Assembly: GCF_012952065.1 (NCBI RefSeq)
Contig: NZ_JABCJJ010000010.1
Coordinates: forward strand, 1-64,000
Source: Cellulomonas fimi
GTDB taxonomy: Bacteria > Actinomycetota > Actinomycetes > Actinomycetales > Cellulomonadaceae
Reading direction: 5' to 3'
DNA length: 64,000 nucleotides
The notes below the pieces were generated by a model that saw only the letters and a list, made by a program, of their open reading frames with translations, ran no database searches and had not been told where the DNA came from. Below are positions 57,341 through 64,000 of the stretch, in pieces. The translations under genes and the position numbers were made by a program. Positions within the stretch are counted from its first letter, which is position 1, and every line of letters begins with the position of its first letter.

Positions 57341-58080
57341 GCCTCGGTGCCGGTGCGGGGCAGCCCCCGACCCGCGGCGGCGCTGAGGCGACACGGCCGC
57401 GGGTCCTCGTCGTGGAGGACGAGCCCGCGATCGCGCGGGTGGTCGCCGGCTACCTCGAACGGGAGGGCTTCGAGGTAGCCGTCGCTGGCGAGGGGCAGGC
57501 GGCGCTGGACCTCGCGCGGGCCCGTGAGCCGGATGTCGTCGTGCTGGACCTGATGCTCCCGGGCATCGACGGGCTGGAGGTGTGCCGGCGGCTGCGGACG
57601 TTCTCCGACGCCTACGTCATCATGCTGACCGCCCGCACCGAGGAGCTCGACCGGGTGGTCGGGCTCTCCACCGGGGCGGACGACTACGTCACGAAACCCT
57701 TCTCGGCGCCGGAGCTGGTGGCCCGGGTGCGCGCGATGCTCCGCCGCCCACGCGCCGGCACGGCCAAGGATCAGCCGGTGCGGCGGGTCGGGGACCTCAC
57801 CATCGACCCGGCCACGCGTGAGGTCTTCCGCGGCGGTCGGCGCGTGGAGCTCACGCGTACCGAGTTCGACCTGCTCGACGTCCTCTCCGAGCGTCCGGGG
57901 CACGTGCTCGGCCGGGACCAGCTCTTCGAACAGGTCTGGGGTGGGCAGTGGTTCGGCGACCGCCACGTCGTGGACGTCCACGTAGCGAACCTGCGGCGCA
58001 AGCTCGGCGACGACGCCCAGTCCCCCCGCTACATCCGCACGGTACGCGGCTTCGGATACGGGATGGGAGCCGGCAGATGA
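57337..58080 (+). CDS. OmpR-family response regulator
   Basis: The 247-residue protein has a receiver domain (about 20-135) with acidic pocket Glu27-Asp28, phospho-acceptor Asp71 and Lys120 in DDYVTKPF. A winged-helix C-terminus (about 150-245) ends in YIRTVRGFGYGMG, as in OmpR/PhoB regulators. GTG 57337 follows GGAGG and overlaps the upstream stop. It pairs with the kinase encoded directly after it. Likely targets are its own operon through the CTTGATGT direct repeats at 56153-56171. The signal is inferred as metal or envelope stress from the neighbours. Confidence 0.92.
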   Translation: MSLGAGAGQPPTRGGAEATRPRVLVVEDEPAIARVVAGYLEREGFEVAVAGEGQAALDLARAREPDVVVLDLMLPGIDGLEVCRRLRTFSDAYVIMLTARTEELDRVVGLSTGADDYVTKPFSAPELVARVRAMLRRPRAGTAKDQPVRRVGDLTIDPATREVFRGGRRVELTRTEFDLLDVLSERPGHVLGRDQLFEQVWGGQWFGDRHVVDVHVANLRRKLGDDAQSPRYIRTVRGFGYGMGAGR

Positions 58081-59189
58081 GCCCGCCCCGCCGACCCGTG
58101 GGCCTCGGGCCGCGCCTATTCCTGGCGCAGGGCCTCGTCGTCGTCGCGGGTGCGCTGACCCTCCTGGGCGTCACCCTGATGCTCGCCCCGGGGCTGTTCC
58201 AGGAGCACCTGAGCCAGCTCCCCGAACCGGTTGGCGCCGCCTCTGAGGAGCACATCGTCGCGGCCTTCCTCGGGGCCACGGGCACCTCCCTCGCGGTGGC
58301 CGTGGTCGCTTCCTTGGTCACCGTGCTGGCCGTGAGCTGGTTCGTGACACGGCGGGTCGTCCGACCGGTCCAGGCCATGGCCGGTGCGGCAGACCGCATC
58401 GCCGCGGGGGACTACACCGCCCGGGTGAGCATCAGGGGCACCGGCCCGGAGCTGGAGGCCCTGGGCAACGCCCTGGACCAGACGGCGCACGACCTCGCCG
58501 TCACCGAACGCACCCGTGCTGAGATGCTGCGCGACGTCGCGCACGAGCTACGGACACCGCTGACGGCGCTGCGCGGATACATCGACGCGCTCTCCGACGG
58601 CGTGCTGGTGCTCGACCCCGACGCGGTCCGCACGCTGCACGCGCAGCTGGCACGCGTCGAGCGACTCGTGGACGACCTCGCCACCGTCTCCCGCGCCGAG
58701 GAGCGCCGGCTCGACCTGCACCTACGAGCCATGGCACCCGCGCAGCTGGTGGATGCCGCCGCGGAGGCTGCCCGGCCGGCGTACGCCAGGTCCGGGGTGA
58801 GCCTGCTGACCGACGTGACCGCGGGCCTGCCCGCCGTGCGCGTGGACCCGGACCGGATCCAGGAGGTGCTCGCCAACCTGCTCGACAATGCGCTCCGGCA
58901 CACCCCGGCACCCGGCGTCGTCACGCTCACGGCCCGAGACGGCCAGGGAGTGGTCGAGCTCGCGGTGGTGGACACCGGCGAGGGCCTGGCCCCCGAGCAC
59001 CTGCGACGCGTCTTCGAGCGCTTCTACCGCGTCGACCCCGGCCGCTCGCGCCAGCGCGGCGGCAGCGGCATCGGCCTGACCATCGCACGGGCCCTGACCC
59101 AGGCCCACGGCGGACACATCAGGGCCACCAGCGACGGCCCCGATCAAGGAGCTACCTTCACCGTCACTCTCCCGACGACACCGCCTTGA
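58077..59189 (+). CDS. Sensor histidine kinase
   Basis: The 370-residue kinase has two membrane helices (about 15-38 and 70-90) enclosing a short extracytoplasmic loop of about 30 residues. A HAMP domain (about 92-145) follows, then an H-box RDVAHELRTPL with His156, and a full ATPase domain with NLLDNALRH (N box), DTGEGL and GGSGIGL. The small external loop leaves little room for a sensor, so it may respond to a partner such as the Met-rich exported protein or the SHOCT protein. It overlaps the response-regulator stop (ATGA). Confidence 0.92.
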   Translation: MSPPRRPVGLGPRLFLAQGLVVVAGALTLLGVTLMLAPGLFQEHLSQLPEPVGAASEEHIVAAFLGATGTSLAVAVVASLVTVLAVSWFVTRRVVRPVQAMAGAADRIAAGDYTARVSIRGTGPELEALGNALDQTAHDLAVTERTRAEMLRDVAHELRTPLTALRGYIDALSDGVLVLDPDAVRTLHAQLARVERLVDDLATVSRAEERRLDLHLRAMAPAQLVDAAAEAARPAYARSGVSLLTDVTAGLPAVRVDPDRIQEVLANLLDNALRHTPAPGVVTLTARDGQGVVELAVVDTGEGLAPEHLRRVFERFYRVDPGRSRQRGGSGIGLTIARALTQAHGGHIRATSDGPDQGATFTVTLPTTPP

Positions 59190-59237
59190 GATCCCCAGGC
59201 AGCCTCAGAACGCAGTTCTTCCTTGACGACGTTGGCA

Positions 59238-59409
59238 GGCGTCCCAGTACGCCGAGTGCCCACCGATGTCGACTGTGTTCCGCTGTGCTACAGCGCTCGG
59301 TACGCCTACAGCATCGGTGCGTGCACGAAGATCCTCATTCACCCGCGCGGGGGCCCGCGGAGGCCGCGGCTCGGGTGGCGGGCCCGAGAGCGTCCGGGGC
59401 CGATTCACC
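59238..59409 (-). pseudogene. Remnant of a second NERD-helicase gene and its upstream flank
   Basis: The minus strand encodes QRNTVDIGGHSAYWDA, close to RNAVDLGGHSAYWDV inside the NERD-helicase at 46729-48399, but then the reading is lost. About 80 nt further, 59372-59409 matches the upstream flank of that gene (48427-48465). Internal and upstream parts of one gene type are thus joined with almost everything between them deleted. The divergence shows that it is not a fresh copy. It marks the right side of the 48.4-59.3 kb island. Confidence 0.75.
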
Positions 59410-59455
59410 CCGATCGGCGGTAGCTCATCCCCGTTCCGAGTGGTGAGCTGCCCAG

Positions 59456-60361
59456 ATGGACTCCGCGTTGGAAGCCGCGCTCCGCGTGCAGATCATGGAC
59501 TGGGTGCGGGAACGCGCGGAGGCCAACGGCGGCTTCCTGCACCGCCAGGAGCTCCTCGGCTTCCGGATCGCGGACCGCGACCTGCCGATCATCGACTACT
59601 CGCGTGGGATCAGGAACCCGCAGGGCTTCTCCTCGACGCTCTCGATCGTGGCCTCGGCCTCCGGCCCGTACGACGACGTGGAGAAGCGCGACGACGGGCT
59701 CCTGCACTACGCCTACCGCGACGGCGACCCGTTCCGCGGAGACAACCGCAAGATGCGCGCCGCGATCGAGACCGGGCAGCCGCTCATCCTGTTCCGTAAG
59801 GAGGTCGCCAACTACTACACGCCCGTCATGCCGGTGTACGTGGTCGACGACTACCCGGAGGAGCGGACCTTTGTGGTCGCGCTCGACGAGGCGTTCCGGT
59901 ACATGGGTGACGTCCGTGACCTGTCGGAGCCGCAGCGGGAGTACGCCCGACGCCTCGCCAAGCAGCGGCTCCACCAGCCCGCCTTCCGGACGCGCGTTCT
60001 CCTGGCCTACGAGACGCGCTGCGCCGTCTGCTCGCTCCGCCACGGCTCGCTGCTCGACGCGGCCCACATCGTCCCGGACGGCGACCCGCTCGGGACGCCG
60101 ACGACGCCGAACGGCCTCGCCCTGTGCAAGATCCACCACGCCGCCTACGACCACGACATGCTCGGCGTGACGCCGGACTACGAGGTGCGGATCGACCTCG
60201 AGGTGCTCGAGGAGATCGACGGGCCGATGCTCGAGCACGGCATCCAGGCGATGCACGGCAGGCGGCTCGAGCTGCCGAGAAAGCCCGCGGACCGACCGAG
60301 CCGTGACCTGCTGGCGTGGCGCTGGGAGCGGTTCACCGCGGGGGCTCGTGAGGTCAGATGA
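59456..60361 (+). CDS. HNH endonuclease (putative restriction-type)
   Basis: The 301-residue protein has an N-terminal region of unknown fold (1-165) and a C-terminal HNH domain (about 175-235) with CAVCSLRHG, LLDAAHIVPDG and NGLALCKIHH. The Cys pairs and DAAHI-type His mark a beta-beta-alpha metal nuclease. Proteins of this size and architecture are often annotated as putative restriction endonucleases. ATG 59456 begins MDSALEAAL. The downstream stump of a UvrD-like helicase (60354-60421) overlaps its end in the opposite orientation, so a former neighbour has been cut away. Confidence 0.88.
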   Translation: MDSALEAALRVQIMDWVRERAEANGGFLHRQELLGFRIADRDLPIIDYSRGIRNPQGFSSTLSIVASASGPYDDVEKRDDGLLHYAYRDGDPFRGDNRKMRAAIETGQPLILFRKEVANYYTPVMPVYVVDDYPEERTFVVALDEAFRYMGDVRDLSEPQREYARRLAKQRLHQPAFRTRVLLAYETRCAVCSLRHGSLLDAAHIVPDGDPLGTPTTPNGLALCKIHHAAYDHDMLGVTPDYEVRIDLEVLEEIDGPMLEHGIQAMHGRRLELPRKPADRPSRDLLAWRWERFTAGAREVR

Positions 60362-60421
60362 CCCCGAGCCACAACCCGTCCCGTGCCCGCGTCATCGCGA
60401 CGTAGAGCTCCCGGCGCAGCA
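60354..60421 (-). pseudogene. 3' stump of a UvrD-like helicase gene
   Basis: The minus strand reads LRRELYVAMTRARDGLWLGV, then Ile and stop. YVAMTRAR is motif VI of UvrD/Rep helicases, normally close to the C-terminus. Upstream of position 60421 (minus direction) the similarity ends abruptly, so the rest of the gene is missing. It overlaps the HNH end by 8 bp. Confidence 0.75.
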
Positions 60422-60506
60422 GTTTGCCACCGATCGCGGCCCGCACCTTCGAAGTGATCTGCACTCAGCCTGCAGGCATGGACGCTGGCCCAGGGATCCG
60501 CGCCGA

Positions 60507-60635
60507 TCAGCCGCGGTGGCCGTCGTGGGCGGCGTCGATGTGGTCGCGGTGCTCGACCGTGGCGTGCCCACATCCCTCGCGGTGCTCGTGCTCGGCCGCG
60601 GTGTGGGGCACCGGGTCGGCGGACGTCGTGCTCAT
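60507..60635 (-). CDS. 42-residue His-rich microprotein
   Basis: ATG 60635 follows AGGAG and opens MSTTSADPVPHTAAEHEHR, then EGCGHATVEHRDHIDAAH, ending DGHRG. It has nine His, one Cys and acidic residues in motifs GCGH, EHRDH and HDGH, resembling tiny His-rich zinc-related proteins that I have seen in actinobacterial zinc loci. It starts within the stop of a truncated ArsR gene (ATGA). Zinc buffering or delivery is a plausible role beside the Zur/ZnuACB locus. Confidence 0.7.
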   Translation of the reverse strand: MSTTSADPVPHTAAEHEHREGCGHATVEHRDHIDAAHDGHRG

Positions 60636-60766
60636 GGGCGCTTCTCCTGAACGTGACGGATGGCGTCGCGCGCGATGTGCGCGACGTGGTCATCGGCCAG
60701 CTGGTAGCACACCTCCCAGCCGCGGCGACTCGAGGTGACCAGCCCGGCGCCGCGCAGCCCGGCCAC
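60632..60766 (-). pseudogene. Truncated ArsR-family regulator (C-terminal half only)
   Basis: The minus strand encodes VAGLRGAGLVTSSRRGWEV, then CYQLADDHVAHIARDAIRHV, the wing and last helix of an ArsR/SmtB repressor (compare LRxAGLVxxxRxGxxxxYxLxDDHV). Nothing before VAGLRG matches the family. A 17-bp tandem repeat and a spacer lie there instead. The DNA-recognition helix is missing, so it cannot be functional as a repressor. Confidence 0.7.
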
Positions 60767-60791
60767 GGGCCTCCACCCCGACCTCGACCTC

Positions 60792-60825
60792 ATCAACACA
60801 TGAGCCGTATCAACACATGAGCCGT
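60792..60825. repeat. 17-bp tandem repeat at the ArsR break point
   Basis: Two identical copies of ATCAACACATGAGCCGT (60792-60808 and 60809-60825) lie where the ArsR gene has lost its 5' half. The duplication probably formed during the deletion or insertion event. Confidence 0.8.
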
Positions 60826-60894
60826 GCTTCATGTATAGGTGCAGGTCGCGTGGTGACCGCTCAGGCCAGGGCCGGCCGGCCACCTCGCTGGTGG

Positions 60895-61299
60895 TCAGCA
60901 CGCGGCGCAGACGCCGTAGACGTCCGTGCGCCGGCCCTGCACCGTGAAACCCGCCGGATACGCCAGCGAGCCGGCGGCGGCGTCGAGCTGGGGGGGCGCC
61001 AGATCCTCGATGCGCCCGCAGCTGAGGCAGATGAGGTGCTGGTGGGGGCCATCGGCGCACCGGCGGAAGGCGACCTCGTTCCTGCGGGGAAAGGTGTGGA
61101 CGACGCCGGCCTCGGCCAGCGCCCCGAGGGTGCGGTAGACGGTGCTCAGACCCACCCGGTGACCGGCATCCCGCAGCAGCGCGTGCAGCTCCAGTGCGGT
61201 GGGCGTGCCCGTGCGATCGATGAGGTCCGTCACGATGATGCGGCGCTGGGTCGTCGGGCGCAGGCCAGCCCGGCGCAGCAGGCCTGCTACCTCGCCCAT
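60895..61299 (-). CDS. zur: Zur (Fur-family) zinc-responsive repressor
   Basis: The 134-residue protein has a winged helix (about 5-75: RRAGLRPTTQR, STVYRTLGALAEAGV) and a dimerisation part with HQHLICLSCG and a terminal VCAAC, giving the Cys4 structural zinc site of Fur proteins. The divergent znuACB genes identify it as the zinc sensor Zur. ATG 61299 is favoured; a GTG four codons upstream is possible. A candidate Zur box lies between the two divergent starts, so it likely represses both. Nothing suggests iron regulation. Confidence 0.88.
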   Translation of the reverse strand: MGEVAGLLRRAGLRPTTQRRIIVTDLIDRTGTPTALELHALLRDAGHRVGLSTVYRTLGALAEAGVVHTFPRRNEVAFRRCADGPHQHLICLSCGRIEDLAPPQLDAAAGSLAYPAGFTVQGRRTDVYGVCAAC

Positions 61300-61325
61300 C
61301 CTGAGTTCCACCACCCCACCACAAT

Positions 61326-61340
61326 TGACAACCGTTATCG
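61326..61340. promoter_or_regulatory. Candidate Zur box between zur and znuA
   Basis: TGACAACCGTTATCG is a 7-1-7 imperfect palindrome (one mismatch in the inner six of each arm), of the form used by actinobacterial Fur-family zinc regulators. It is 51 nt from the znuA start and 27 nt from the zur start. Confidence 0.6.
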
Positions 61341-61390
61341 GTATCAATACCGTCAGACTCGTTCCTCATCACGTCTTGTCTGGAGTCCCC

Positions 61391-62317
61391 ATGCGCCGTT
61401 GGCTGCCCCCGCTTGCCGTGCTGTCCGTACTTCTCGCCGGATGCGGCACGACGGAGCAGTCGGACGACGCCGGCGCCGTCGAGCCCGCCGGGGGCCGGGG
61501 TGAGCCCGTCCAGGTGGTGGCGTCCACCGACGTCTACGGCAGCATCGCCTCGTTCGTGGGCGGCGACCTTGTCCAGGTCACCTCGTTCATCAGCGACTCC
61601 GGCGCGGACCCGCTCGAGTACGAGTCCACCCCGGCGGATGCGGTCGCCGTGAGGCAGGCGCAGGTCGTGATCTACAACGGCAGCGGCTACGACCAGTTCA
61701 TGCCGCAGCTGATCGAGGGCGCCGGCGGCATCGCGTCGATCGTCAACGTCTCAGAGCTGTCCGACCTGTCGTCGGCCGCAGAGGCTGCCGGCGAGGAATC
61801 CAACGAGCACTTCTGGTACGACCTGGAGACCGTCCAGGACCTGGCCGTGACGCTGGCCGCCGAGCTCGGCGAGGCCGTTCCCGACGAGGTGGAGACGTTC
61901 GAGGCCAATGCCGCCGAGTTCAACGCGCAGCTCGACGGGCTCCGGGATCAGCTGGCCCAGATCTCCGCGGAGAACGGGGGCACCCGGATCGCCGTCACCG
62001 AGCCGCTGGCCAACAACCTGCTCCAGGACGCCGGCTTGGAGAACCTCGCGCCCGCGGAGTTCCAGCAGGCCATCGAGGAGGGCACGGACCCGTCCGCAGC
62101 GGTTCTCCAGCAGATGCTCACGTTGTTCGATGACGATCCGGTCGCGGCACTGGTCCTCAACACCCAGACCCAGAGCGCCGTGACCGACCAGGTCCGGCAG
62201 GCTGCCGAGGCAGCCGGCGTGCCGGTCGTGCAGATGAGCGAGACGCTGACCGCACCGGAATACGTCGCGTGGATGAGCGGGCAGATCGACGCGCTGACGG
62301 CGGCGCTGGATGCCTAG
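61391..62317 (+). CDS. znuA: Zinc ABC transporter substrate-binding lipoprotein
   Basis: The 308-residue lipoprotein (lipobox LLAGC) has the cluster A-I metal-binding-protein pattern: VVASTDVYGSIASFVGGDLV, then SDSGADPLEYESTPADAV, then NEHFWYDLETVQ. In most ZnuA proteins the second block has a His (DPHxYE). Here it reads DPLEYE, so one usual zinc ligand is replaced by Leu. The third block has NEHFWYD. No His-rich loop is present. It delivers Zn2+ to ZnuB. ATG 61391 follows TGGAG. Its stop overlaps the ATG of znuC. Confidence 0.87.
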   Translation: MRRWLPPLAVLSVLLAGCGTTEQSDDAGAVEPAGGRGEPVQVVASTDVYGSIASFVGGDLVQVTSFISDSGADPLEYESTPADAVAVRQAQVVIYNGSGYDQFMPQLIEGAGGIASIVNVSELSDLSSAAEAAGEESNEHFWYDLETVQDLAVTLAAELGEAVPDEVETFEANAAEFNAQLDGLRDQLAQISAENGGTRIAVTEPLANNLLQDAGLENLAPAEFQQAIEEGTDPSAAVLQQMLTLFDDDPVAALVLNTQTQSAVTDQVRQAAEAAGVPVVQMSETLTAPEYVAWMSGQIDALTAALDA

Positions 62318-63215
62318 CGCCCTGCCTCCGGACGGTCGGTTGCTCGGCCCGGCCGGCACGGCCGGCGAGCCCGACGGGGACGTGCCGCGCGAGGTCCCCG
62401 CCATACGTCTGCGGGACGCGCGGATGAGCTTCGGCGACCGACTGCTGTGGGACAACCTCGACCTCGACGTCGCGGCCGGTGAGTTCGTCGCTGTGCTCGG
62501 CCCCAACGGTTCTGGGAAGACGACCCTGCTGAAGGTCCTGCTCGGACTGCTGCCGCTGTCCGCCGGCTCGCTGCTGATCGACGGCGAGCCGGCGCGTCGG
62601 GGCAGCCCCCGGATCGGCTACATCCCCCAGCAGACCTCCGCCGACCCCGAGCTGGCGCTGCGCGGCCGCGACCTGGTCGGGTTCGGCTGGGACGGGCACC
62701 GGATGGGCATGTCGTTCAGGCGACGTGCAGTGCGGCGACGGCGCGTCCACGCGGCACTGGCCGCGGTCGAGGCAACGGACTACGCCGACGTGGCGGTCGG
62801 GCGTCTGTCGGGAGGCGAGTTGCAGCGGCTCCGCGTGGCGCAGGCCCTGGTCGGCGATCCGGCGGTGCTGCTGTGCGACGAGCCGTTCCTGGGACTGGAC
62901 CTGGCCCACCAGCGAACGATCAGCCGACTGATCGACGACCGGCGCCGGACGACGAGCTCCGCAGTGGTCTTCGTCACGCACGAGATCAACCCCGTGCTCC
63001 ACCTGGTCGACCGGGTCGTGTACCTCGTGAACGGGCGGTTCCGCATCGGGACTCCCGCCGAGGTCATGACCTCCGAGGTCCTCTCTGACCTCTACGGCAC
63101 CGACGTCGACGTGGTCACCGTCCGGGGCCGGCTGGTGGTGGTCGGCGCCGAGGACGACGCGGTGCCACGCCCCGGGCACGCGGTGCACCACGTCCCCGAT
63201 CGGGCGGTCCGGTGA
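62310..63215 (+). CDS. znuC: Zinc ABC transporter ATP-binding protein
   Basis: The 301-residue protein is an ABC ATPase with Walker A GPNGSGKT (64-71), Q-loop YIPQQTS, signature LSGGELQRLRVAQAL and Walker B AVLLCDEPFLGLD with a switch HEINPVLHLVDRV. It has an N-terminal extension of about 25 residues and a C-terminal extension rich in His and Asp (PGHAVHHVPDRAVR). ATG 62310 overlaps the znuA stop, and its own end overlaps the GTG of znuB, so ATP-driven zinc import is made as one coupled set. Confidence 0.92.
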   Translation: MPSALPPDGRLLGPAGTAGEPDGDVPREVPAIRLRDARMSFGDRLLWDNLDLDVAAGEFVAVLGPNGSGKTTLLKVLLGLLPLSAGSLLIDGEPARRGSPRIGYIPQQTSADPELALRGRDLVGFGWDGHRMGMSFRRRAVRRRRVHAALAAVEATDYADVAVGRLSGGELQRLRVAQALVGDPAVLLCDEPFLGLDLAHQRTISRLIDDRRRTTSSAVVFVTHEINPVLHLVDRVVYLVNGRFRIGTPAEVMTSEVLSDLYGTDVDVVTVRGRLVVVGAEDDAVPRPGHAVHHVPDRAVR

Positions 63216-64000
63216 GCTACCTGGACAGGATCATCAACTTCGAGGGAGTAGGGACCCTGCTCCAGCTGCCCTTCGTGCAGAACGCCCTGCTCGCAGCCGC
63301 CATACTCGGGTTGATCGCCGGCCTGCTGGCACCGCTCATCGTCGCGCGCGGGATGGCCTTCGCCGTGCACGGCACCAGTGAGCTGGCGTTCACCGGTGGG
63401 GCCGCGGCGCTCCTGCTGGGCATCGACGTCAGCTCCGGAGCGATAGGCGGGGCCGTGGCCGCCTCCCTGCTGTTCGGGATGCTCGGCAAGCGCCAGCGCG
63501 AGCGGGACTCGGTGATCGGTGTCGTGCTGGCCTTCGGGCTCGGCCTGGGAGTGCTGATGCTTGCGCTCTACGAGGGCCGATCGGCCAACCGGTTCGGTCT
63601 GCTCACCGGTTCGATCGTGTCCATCGACTCCACCAACCTGCTGGTGCTCGCCGTGACCGCAGCACTGGTGATCGGGACACTGTGCGTGACCTACCGGCCA
63701 CTGCTGTTCTCCAGCGCCGACCCGAGCGTCGCAGCGGCCCACGGTGTACCCGTTCGGGTACTCGGCCCGGTGTTCGCTGTGCTCATCGGCCTGACGACCG
63801 CCTTGGCCGTCCCTGTGGTCGGCGCCATCCTGGTGCTCGCCGTCCTGGTCACGCCAGGAGCCGCAGCCGCCCAGGTCACGTCGTCGCCGTTCAAGGCCAC
63901 CATGATGGCGATACTGATCGCGGAGGCCGGGCTGGTCGGCGGCACCCTGCTCTCGCTCGGGCCTGGGCTCCCGGTCTCCGGGTACGCCACCACCGTGATC
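63212..64000 (+). CDS. znuB: Zinc ABC transporter permease, cut by the right edge
   Basis: GTG 63212 overlaps the znuC stop. The visible 263 codons encode a hydrophobic protein starting MSYLDRIINFEGVGTLL, with about eight helices and blocks (ARGMAFAVHGTSELAFTGGA, then PGAAAAQVT) typical of the ABC-3 / ZnuB permease family. The frame is open to the window end, so the C-terminus is missing here and the stop is outside. Length so far agrees with a normal permease of about 280-300 residues. Confidence 0.9.
   Translation, partial: MSYLDRIINFEGVGTLLQLPFVQNALLAAAILGLIAGLLAPLIVARGMAFAVHGTSELAFTGGAAALLLGIDVSSGAIGGAVAASLLFGMLGKRQRERDSVIGVVLAFGLGLGVLMLALYEGRSANRFGLLTGSIVSIDSTNLLVLAVTAALVIGTLCVTYRPLLFSSADPSVAAAHGVPVRVLGPVFAVLIGLTTALAVPVVGAILVLAVLVTPGAAAAQVTSSPFKATMMAILIAEAGLVGGTLLSLGPGLPVSGYATTVI

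Noticed and set aside
59205-59408. A 67-residue protein gene on the minus strand
   Set aside because: Its only recognisable part is a broken piece of NERD-helicase sequence; there is no ribosome-binding site and the flank matches the upstream region of that gene.
1-64000. tRNA or rRNA genes
   Set aside because: I saw no cloverleaf with TTCGAAT-type arms and no rRNA segments by eye. A tRNAscan-SE/Infernal run would settle it.

Overview
The window is very GC-rich, densely coded DNA with frequent GTG starts, many ATGA/GTGA overlaps between operon partners, a 13E12/DUF222-type HNH gene with an actinobacterial LexA box, and exported glycoside hydrolases. This fits an actinobacterium of the Micrococcales (Cellulomonas / Cellulosimicrobium / Isoptericola-like). 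That placement is an inference from gene content; no rRNA gene is present to fix it.

Layout. 0-12.4 kb is mostly ordinary chromosome: two SDR oxidoreductases, a LexA-controlled DUF222-HNH gene, a flavodoxin-fold reductase, an FKBP lipoprotein, a PfkB sugar kinase coupled to a P-loop kinase, a secreted M6 metalloprotease and an EF-G-like GTPase. 12.5-19.5 kb is a hemicellulose/arabinan utilisation locus: substrate-binding lipoprotein, two permeases and a GH43 lipoprotein in one operon, plus a large secreted GH43 enzyme whose signal peptide contains an 18-bp repeat array. 19.6-26.5 kb is the least understood segment. A 1000-residue protein of unknown family is paired with a 608-residue protein carrying a pre-toxin (PT-TG-like) segment and a PD-(D/E)XK-like C-terminus. 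Divergent from them is a WXG/ESX-like pair. 26.6-33.2 kb holds NfeD/flotillin, an atypical Nramp-like transporter, a uracil-DNA glycosylase, a YrdC/Sua5-type protein, an SMR exporter and a mazEF-type module.

33.5-48.4 kb mixes an FtsH-like AAA protease, an MNT/HEPN toxin-antitoxin pair, a decayed Phd/PIN module, a SWIM-SNF2 helicase, a double-GGDEF membrane protein, a quinone oxidoreductase, two unknown proteins and a NERD/UvrD-type helicase. 48.4-59.4 kb looks like an acquired island, because it holds an IS256-family remnant and frameshifted genes and is bracketed by related NERD-helicase sequences, one of them only a remnant. Its core is a persulfide/sulfite detoxification regulon: a CstR-type repressor, four matching palindromic operators, thioredoxin, DUF302, three rhodanese-containing proteins including a persulfide dioxygenase-rhodanese fusion, a TauE/SafE exporter, a 38-residue Cys-rich microprotein, and a NiCoT-type transporter. 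A SHOCT protein, an exported Met-rich protein and an OmpR-type two-component system follow. 59.4-64 kb carries an HNH endonuclease, the 3' stump of a UvrD-like helicase, a His-rich microprotein behind a truncated ArsR gene, and a Zur/ZnuACB zinc locus that runs off the right edge.

Long intergenic dyads at gene ends are common. The most notable is a stem-loop with TGTCAG / CTGACA arms that occurs twice, each time as a tandem pair with a 61-62 bp period.
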